This document shows positions 5,066-9,569 of a stretch of DNA of 9,569 nucleotides, in pieces. The notes under the pieces were generated by a model, which was given only the letters and a program-made list of their open reading frames with translations, ran no database searches and was not told the origin of the DNA. The position numbers and the translations under genes were made by a program. Location: contig JALHTA010000011.1 of the NCBI GenBank assembly GCA_022865545.1, positions 1 through 9,569 of the forward strand, given 5' to 3'. The stretch is from Actinomycetota bacterium. Its GTDB lineage: Bacteria; Actinomycetota; Humimicrobiia; Humimicrobiales; Humimicrobiaceae. Each line of letters opens with the position of its first letter. The stretch's first letter is position 1.

Positions 5066-7543
5066 TCAATCCTTTAAAATATTTTCCAGCTCAAGGTCCT
5101 TTACTCTGAAAATAAAATCCTGGTCTACATCCGGTACATCCTGTCCATTCCACGAATAATCAAAACCATCATAATAATAGCTTCCCCAATCCATAGTCGA
5201 GTGCTCATATATATATCCCGGACCTCTCTCTGTAACAATATCCAGAAAATAATTACTGGTCCAGAAGTTTTCTTCAGTTGTTATATCAATAGGAATCCAA
5301 CCGTATCCCGGTATTTTTATCTCAACCCATGCATGTCCGACATCTAGCTCTTTACCTGTTTCATACAAGATAGTATAAACAGGTATTCCTGCAGCAAGTC
5401 TTGCCGGAATACCTACCGACCTAAGCATAGCTGTGTATAGGATCGAGTAGTCCGAACATACACCCTTACCGGTTTCCAGGATCTCAGAAGCATTCATGAA
5501 CTCATATTCTCTGTCTTCGGCTCTATCATAATCATAATAAAGATTCCGGGCTATATGATTATAAAGTATACCGGCAATTTTTATGGGACTTGTCTCATTA
5601 CCAATAATTCTTTTTGACAGGTCCACAATAGCTGGATTATCAGAATCTATAAAAAGGTCTTCTCCTGTATATCTTATCAGGTCAGGATCATTTTCATCAT
5701 AATAAAGATCCTGGCTTATATCCCTATAATCAAATTCAAACATAGTAATATCTATGATCGATCTTATAGATAATTTTTCTCCCGGTAATAGATAATCCTC
5801 AATTTCAAATTTGAATAGTTTATTCCAGTGATTGTCGAATATTTCCTCTTCTACCGGGATGCTTGTCTGGATGTCATTTATTTCCTGGTATGGACTATAG
5901 CTAAAAGGAATCCTCATAAAGCATTCAATATCATTTAATGTCTCCATGCTGTTATTAGTCAAAATATATTCTATTTCTACTGAAAAACTTTGGGGAACCA
6001 TATCTTCTAAAGGCTGATTTATATCTGCAACCAGTATATTTATAGTAGCTGCATCAGTGCTATAACCATCATTGACCTCAAGTGAGACCTTATAATTTCC
6101 TGGTTGTTCAAAAATATAGTCGAGTGATCTGGAATCTTTAAAAATATCGCCTTCTATTGTCCATAAATAATCTATAGGACTACCCTCAGGGTCAAATGCA
6201 TTAAGAGCGGTAAAAATAACCGGGGTTCCGGCTATATAATAACTGCCTACCTGGTCCCCAAAAATATCTATTATTGCCCTTGGAGACATATTTTCATCTT
6301 CTCCGGCTAAAAAGGGTGAGGCTGTATCATCTTCTTTTGATAGACCAGCTATAGTAAGGCCATCAAAACCATCAGCAATATATCCATAATTTCCCCTGGT
6401 AGTTATATCATAGGAGGTACCGCTTGTATTGAGCCTGCCTGAAATAAATGGATTATTACCATCAGATACATCAATTGTATATATCCCTCCGGTCAGATCA
6501 GAAATATAAACAAAATCTCCAGCCATATCGATTTCCCATGCACCCCCGGGGAGTTTAACTGAACCTGCGGGTTCCGGTTTATTTTCATTTGAGATATCGA
6601 TTACCTGCAGCATGCTCTCGTAATATTCCTCTTCATCACTGGACCGGTGACTTGATAGATAAGCATTGTCACCATCTATATATATCCCCCATGAATTTGA
6701 AGGAACATCTATTGAGGAGACAATGGCCGGATTACTTTTATCAGAAATATCAATGATCAGGAATTTGCTTTCACCAGTATAATCATTTTCTTCATAATCA
6801 TAGTAATTTGTATTTAAATAAGCTCTTTCACCCTCAATCCATATATTTGCCGGCGATCCCTCAATGTTAAGTGAACCTTCAATAAATGGTTTACCGCTGC
6901 TTGCAATGTTTATAATCTCAAGCGTACTGGATTCTGACTCATTAAAATAGGTGGTAGTATTTAAATATGCATGATCTTTATCAATAAATAAGCCAAAAAC
7001 AGATTTCCTATTTCCATTACCGGTATTGTAATCACCAACCACAACCGGATTTTCTTTATCTGATATATCGATTATCTTAAAACCGCATTCAGTATAGTAT
7101 TCTTCTTCTCCTTCAAGCCATTCAGTATATGATACATATGCTATATCGTCACGGGCTATTACAATATTGGCAGAATCAATATCAGGGCATTTACCATATA
7201 CAAACGGTTTTTCCTTATCGATTATATTGATTATATACAATACGCCCAGATCATTGGTCAGATATGCATAATTACCAGAAATATCAACATCGATTGCCTG
7301 ACCTGGTATCTTAACACTGCCTATCCTGTAGTTATTTGGAATTCCTGAAAAAACACCATGATCTACAGGTAAGTCATTGCTTTCATCTGGATTCTTACTG
7401 ATACTGCTACTTTCTATAGAAGAATCCTTAATTATCCCTCCTATGGCTTTGGAGAAAGGACAGCATCCCTGGATCAAACCGATTATTAATACCAGGATCA
7501 GTAAAATTAGAAGCCTCAAGATTATTTTATTTTTTATTATCAT
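5066..7543 (-). CDS. Lipoprotein with LVIVD beta-propeller, PKD domain and transglutaminase-like domain
   Basis: This is an 825-residue predicted secreted lipoprotein. The N-terminus has a Lys/Arg start, a long Leu/Ile core and a lipobox-like LIQGC, giving lipidated Cys27. A linker rich in Ser, Asp and Glu follows. Residues about 73-402 hold seven diverged LVIVD-type repeats (a hydrophobic 'AYL' strand, then 'xIIDISDKxNP'), enough for a seven-bladed propeller. Residues about 421-505 form a PKD domain (FDPEGSPIDYLWTI, then PGNYKVSLEVNDG). After a beta-rich stretch (about 518-605), residues about 640-765 form a transglutaminase-like domain. Its triad is visible: Cys696 in GKGVCSDYS, His737 in VGHAWVEI and Asp753 in WIPIDIT. 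Such domains act as cysteine proteases, amidases or cross-linking enzymes, and propeller and PKD parts usually bind proteins or sugars. A role at the cell surface is inferred; the substrate is unknown. AAGG directly abuts the ATG at 7543, so initiation at the following ATA codons is conceivable. The gene starts 44 bases after rluB and is followed by the CDF gene after one base. Confidence 0.88.
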   Translation of the reverse strand: MIIKNKIILRLLILLILVLIIGLIQGCCPFSKAIGGIIKDSSIESSSISKNPDESNDLPVDHGVFSGIPNNYRIGSVKIPGQAIDVDISGNYAYLTNDLGVLYIINIIDKEKPFVYGKCPDIDSANIVIARDDIAYVSYTEWLEGEEEYYTECGFKIIDISDKENPVVVGDYNTGNGNRKSVFGLFIDKDHAYLNTTTYFNESESSTLEIINIASSGKPFIEGSLNIEGSPANIWIEGERAYLNTNYYDYEENDYTGESKFLIIDISDKSNPAIVSSIDVPSNSWGIYIDGDNAYLSSHRSSDEEEYYESMLQVIDISNENKPEPAGSVKLPGGAWEIDMAGDFVYISDLTGGIYTIDVSDGNNPFISGRLNTSGTSYDITTRGNYGYIADGFDGLTIAGLSKEDDTASPFLAGEDENMSPRAIIDIFGDQVGSYYIAGTPVIFTALNAFDPEGSPIDYLWTIEGDIFKDSRSLDYIFEQPGNYKVSLEVNDGYSTDAATINILVADINQPLEDMVPQSFSVEIEYILTNNSMETLNDIECFMRIPFSYSPYQEINDIQTSIPVEEEIFDNHWNKLFKFEIEDYLLPGEKLSIRSIIDITMFEFDYRDISQDLYYDENDPDLIRYTGEDLFIDSDNPAIVDLSKRIIGNETSPIKIAGILYNHIARNLYYDYDRAEDREYEFMNASEILETGKGVCSDYSILYTAMLRSVGIPARLAAGIPVYTILYETGKELDVGHAWVEIKIPGYGWIPIDITTEENFWTSNYFLDIVTERGPGYIYEHSTMDWGSYYYDGFDYSWNGQDVPDVDQDFIFRVKDLELENILKD
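5070..5075 (-). promoter_or_regulatory. Shine-Dalgarno of the CDF gene, inside the end of the lipoprotein gene
   Basis: AAAGGA on the minus strand lies in the last codons of the lipoprotein gene and ends 5 bases before the CDF ATG. The lipoprotein TGA (5068-5066) is one base from that ATG, so the two genes are probably translationally coupled. Confidence 0.7.
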
Positions 7544-7587
7544 CCTTATTCTTATATTATAGATTTGAATAAAATTCTAATAATTTT

Positions 7588-8355
7588 TTATGAATGATTA
7601 GATAGTTTACCCTCTTTTAGTTTATTAATGCTACTAATCGGGATAAATAATTTTTTAATATCATCATTCTTAAGGACACGGTATCGGCCTTCTTTCAGTT
7701 CTCCCAGGCCAAGATCCCCTATACTGACCCTTTTCAAGCCAAGGACTACGTATCCAAGATGGCTCATCACCCTTCTCAATATCCTCTTTCTGCCTTCATG
7801 TATTTGTATTTTTAAAATTTGATATGATGATCCTGTTTTTACTATATTGACTTCAGTAGGTTTTAACTTTCTATTATCAATATTTATCCCCGCTATTAAT
7901 ACTTCCAGGTCTCTTTTCGAAATATTTCTACTGATCGTCAACTGATAAGTTTTTGGGATCATGAATTTTGGATGTGTTATATTATATACCAGTTCGCCAT
8001 CATTGGTAAGTATTATCAGGCCGCTTGAATCCATATCAAGTCTTCCGGCAGGATAAAGTCTTACTTTAATATTTCTTACAAGGTCAAGTACTGTCTTTCT
8101 ACCAAATTCATCACTAGCTGTAGATAAGTATCCCGGGGGTTTGTTTAATGCAACCACAATTTTTTCTTCGGGCTTTATTAATTGTCCATCCAATAAGACT
8201 TTAGAAGAACCAGACACTTTGAATGAAAGATCAGTTATTTTCTGACCATCGACTTTTATCCTTCCTGAAGTAATAAGGTCCCCGCACTTTCTTCTGGACC
8301 ATATGCCGCAGTCAGCTAAATACTTGGAAAGCCTAATCTTCAGTGGTCTGCTCAT
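7588..8355 (-). CDS. rluB: Pseudouridine synthase of the RluB/RsuA family
   Basis: This is a 255-residue RsuA/RluB-type enzyme that converts a uridine in ribosomal RNA to pseudouridine; in the scpAB context it is most likely RluB, acting on 23S rRNA. An S4 RNA-binding domain lies at about 7-60 (RLSKYLADCGIWSRRK). The catalytic domain contains VVALNKPPGYLST (67-79), the active-site motif YPAGRLDMDSSGLIILTNDG with Asp107, HPKFMIPKTYQL, and EGRKRILRRVMSHLG (187-201). The last of these corresponds to the family's EGRNRQVRRM segment. The C-terminal LKRVSIGDLGLGELKEGRYR is also typical. The ATG at 8355 lies 23 bases inside the end of scpB, an overlap that implies translational coupling; AAAGAAG just before it is a modest ribosome-binding site. 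The four residues before KIRLSKYL are not conserved, so a slightly later start is possible. RluB versus another RsuA-family member is judged mainly from gene order. Confidence 0.92.
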   Translation of the reverse strand: MSRPLKIRLSKYLADCGIWSRRKCGDLITSGRIKVDGQKITDLSFKVSGSSKVLLDGQLIKPEEKIVVALNKPPGYLSTASDEFGRKTVLDLVRNIKVRLYPAGRLDMDSSGLIILTNDGELVYNITHPKFMIPKTYQLTISRNISKRDLEVLIAGINIDNRKLKPTEVNIVKTGSSYQILKIQIHEGRKRILRRVMSHLGYVVLGLKRVSIGDLGLGELKEGRYRVLKNDDIKKLFIPISSINKLKEGKLSNHS

Positions 8356-8932
8356 CTTCTTTAAATTCCTTAAGTGGCGGTAGGTCTTTAAGATTATTCA
8401 GCCCCAGTAATTCAAGAAATCTATCACTTGTCCTGTAAAGGATAGGATTCCCGGGTTCTTTTAATTTCCCTGCCTCCTTTAATAATCCTTTATCAAGCAA
8501 TGTGAGTACTACACTATCGGTACGGACCCCCCTTATCTCAGCGATCTGTGTCCTGGTAATAGGCTGCCTGTATGCGATTATTGCCAATGTCTCCAGGGCT
8601 GCCTGTGAAAGATGGGTCCTTATATTTGTTTTAACAAAATGCTGAAGGACTTCATTCAATGCGGGATTTGAATACAGCCTATATCCACCGCTGATCTTCT
8701 TTAGGACAAAACCCCTGTTTTGATCAATATATTCCTGCTCAAGCATTCTTAATACTTGTTTGATCTTGCCCTCAGGTACATCAAGGGATGCGGATATTGT
8801 GCCTATTTTAACCGGTGATTCAGAAATAAATAATATTCCTTCAATATAGGTTTTTACCCATTCCTCACCAAAAAGTTCAAGGTTCAATCTATCATTTACT
8901 TTACTGTTTATTTTTTCTTCTTTATCTATCAT
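8333..8932 (-). CDS. scpB: Segregation and condensation protein B
   Basis: This is a complete 199-residue ScpB, the winged-helix (kite) subunit that dimerises and binds ScpA in the SMC-ScpAB complex compacting and segregating the chromosome. It has two winged-helix units at about 25-95 and 108-180. The second carries the hallmark LSQAALETLAIIAYRQPITR (108-127), followed by IRGVRTDSVVLTLLDKGLL and GNPILYRTSDRFLELLGLNN, and ends near LKDLPPL. The acidic tail (KEDEQTTED) is common in the family. The ATG sits in an ATGA overlap with the scpA stop. No Shine-Dalgarno sequence is visible before it, so translation probably depends on ribosomes finishing scpA. The 3' end overlaps rluB by 23 bases. The first 20 residues are charged and poorly conserved, but no better start exists downstream. 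Confidence 0.95.
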   Translation of the reverse strand: MIDKEEKINSKVNDRLNLELFGEEWVKTYIEGILFISESPVKIGTISASLDVPEGKIKQVLRMLEQEYIDQNRGFVLKKISGGYRLYSNPALNEVLQHFVKTNIRTHLSQAALETLAIIAYRQPITRTQIAEIRGVRTDSVVLTLLDKGLLKEAGKLKEPGNPILYRTSDRFLELLGLNNLKDLPPLKEFKEDEQTTED

Positions 8933-9569
8933 CTGATTTTAATAACTATATTCCCAAAACTTTCAAACTGTATTATTTCTATCTCTTCATTTTTGTATAA
9001 TTCAAGAATAGACAGGAAACTTATGATCCTGTCCATTACCTTTTCATACACTGAAGATATTTCCCTGAATGTAATATCTTCTCTTGATTGAAGCATTTCC
9101 TTTATTCTTCCCATTTCACTAAAAATATTTATGGTAGAACGATGATTATAAATATCATTAAGATCAAGCCCAAAGTCATCTTTCGTAAGCATCCTACAAG
9201 CAGTCCGCCATATATCTTCCAGTTCAATTTTTTTTGTAAAATCCGAAAAAGTATCTAAAAAGTCTTTTTCCATTGGTGCTTCTCTAATATAAAAAAGTGA
9301 CTCCTGGGTGATCTTACTGCTTATATAATTAGATACTTTTTTATATATCCGGTATTCCTCTTCCCTTCTTTTGAGTATATTTATATCAAGTTCCCCTTCT
9401 TCCCCATCACTGGTCTTTTTTGAAGGAAAGAGTGAGCGTGATTTTATTTCAAGCAAAATAGATGAAAAATATGTAAAGCTAGAAATGGTATCCAGGGGCA
9501 CTTCACTCTTTTCTTTTATAAATTCCATAAACCCATTTATAATATAACTTAAGGATATATCATATATAT
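8929..9569 (-). CDS. scpA: Segregation and condensation protein A, 5' end off window
   Basis: This is the C-terminal 212 codons of ScpA, the kleisin subunit that bridges the SMC heads and binds the ScpB dimer. The frame stays open to the window edge. The residues before Met at 9528 (YDISLSYIINGF) match the family's conserved segment before the helix leading to SSILLEIKSRSLFP (the family's 'LLEIKSRMLLP'). The ATG at 9528 is therefore internal, and roughly 40 N-terminal residues lie outside the window. The middle is charged and variable, as usual for kleisins. The C-terminal winged helix that contacts the SMC head ends in SFLSILELYKNEEIEIIQ and FGNIVIKI, typical of the family. The TGA stop overlaps the scpB start as ATGA. 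scpA is the first of the eight co-directional genes seen here; any promoter lies outside the window. Confidence 0.92.
   Translation of the reverse strand, partial: IYDISLSYIINGFMEFIKEKSEVPLDTISSFTYFSSILLEIKSRSLFPSKKTSDGEEGELDINILKRREEEYRIYKKVSNYISSKITQESLFYIREAPMEKDFLDTFSDFTKKIELEDIWRTACRMLTKDDFGLDLNDIYNHRSTINIFSEMGRIKEMLQSREDITFREISSVYEKVMDRIISFLSILELYKNEEIEIIQFESFGNIVIKIR

Noticed and set aside
7556..7561. TATAAT-like -10 box in the 44-base gap before the lipoprotein gene
   Set aside because: There is no recognisable -35 at 16-18 bases, and the implied start site would leave only about six bases before the ATG. Such strings are expected by chance in AT-rich DNA.
7377..7562. Plus-strand open frame of 61 codons with a hydrophobic end
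   Set aside because: It is antisense to the lipoprotein signal peptide; its hydrophobicity simply mirrors the Ile/Leu-rich codons on the other strand.
8929..9528. scpA starting at ATG 9528
   Set aside because: The frame is open to the window edge and the upstream codons encode the conserved YDISLSYI segment, so the true start lies outside the window.
1..9569. CRISPR arrays, tRNA or rRNA genes, insertion sequences, phage or defence genes
   Set aside because: No spaced direct repeats, cloverleaf-like segments, transposase motifs or terminal inverted repeats were seen, and coding sequence covers nearly the whole window.

Overview
The window is a single, tightly packed run of eight genes, all read on the minus strand. 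It starts inside scpA at the right edge and ends inside a transaldolase gene at the left edge. The DNA is AT-rich (roughly one third G+C by eye), with heavy use of ATA, AGA and AGG codons. The scpA-scpB-rluB order and the strong Shine-Dalgarno sequences suggest a low-GC bacterium. It could be a clostridia-like Firmicute or one of the uncultured anaerobic lineages such as Atribacterota. The sequence alone does not decide this, and no ribosomal RNA is present.

In transcription order (right to left) the layout is as follows. (1) scpA (5' end off the window), scpB and rluB form the common condensin-accessory/pseudouridine-synthase cluster, with overlapping stops and starts. (2) After a 44-base gap comes a predicted lipoprotein of 825 residues that joins an LVIVD-type beta-propeller, a PKD domain and a transglutaminase-like cysteine-enzyme domain. 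(3) One base further on is a six-helix cation diffusion facilitator (CDF) with three tandem cytoplasmic domains. (4) Then come zwf (glucose-6-phosphate dehydrogenase), tkt (a short, animal-type transketolase) and a small FSA/TalC-type transaldolase. No intergenic gap exceeds 44 bases, so nothing between genes is large enough to hide another gene. No convincing promoter is visible, and one weak hairpin at the tkt stop is the only terminator candidate.

The three sugar genes supply the oxidative entry step and the two carbon-shuffling steps of the pentose phosphate pathway. The lactonase and 6-phosphogluconate dehydrogenase genes are not in view. The CDF and lipoprotein genes sit between the housekeeping cluster and the sugar genes and have no obvious metabolic link to either.

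The most notable points are these. zwf has its complete NADP-binding N-terminus and a good Shine-Dalgarno sequence but no ATG, GTG or TTG where it must start, so an ATA or ATC start or a sequence error is required. The transaldolase may share this feature, because its only canonical start lies inside its own Shine-Dalgarno sequence while two ATT codons sit at normal spacing. The propeller-PKD-transglutaminase lipoprotein is an unusual architecture. The CDF has Asn in place of both His residues of the usual transport site.
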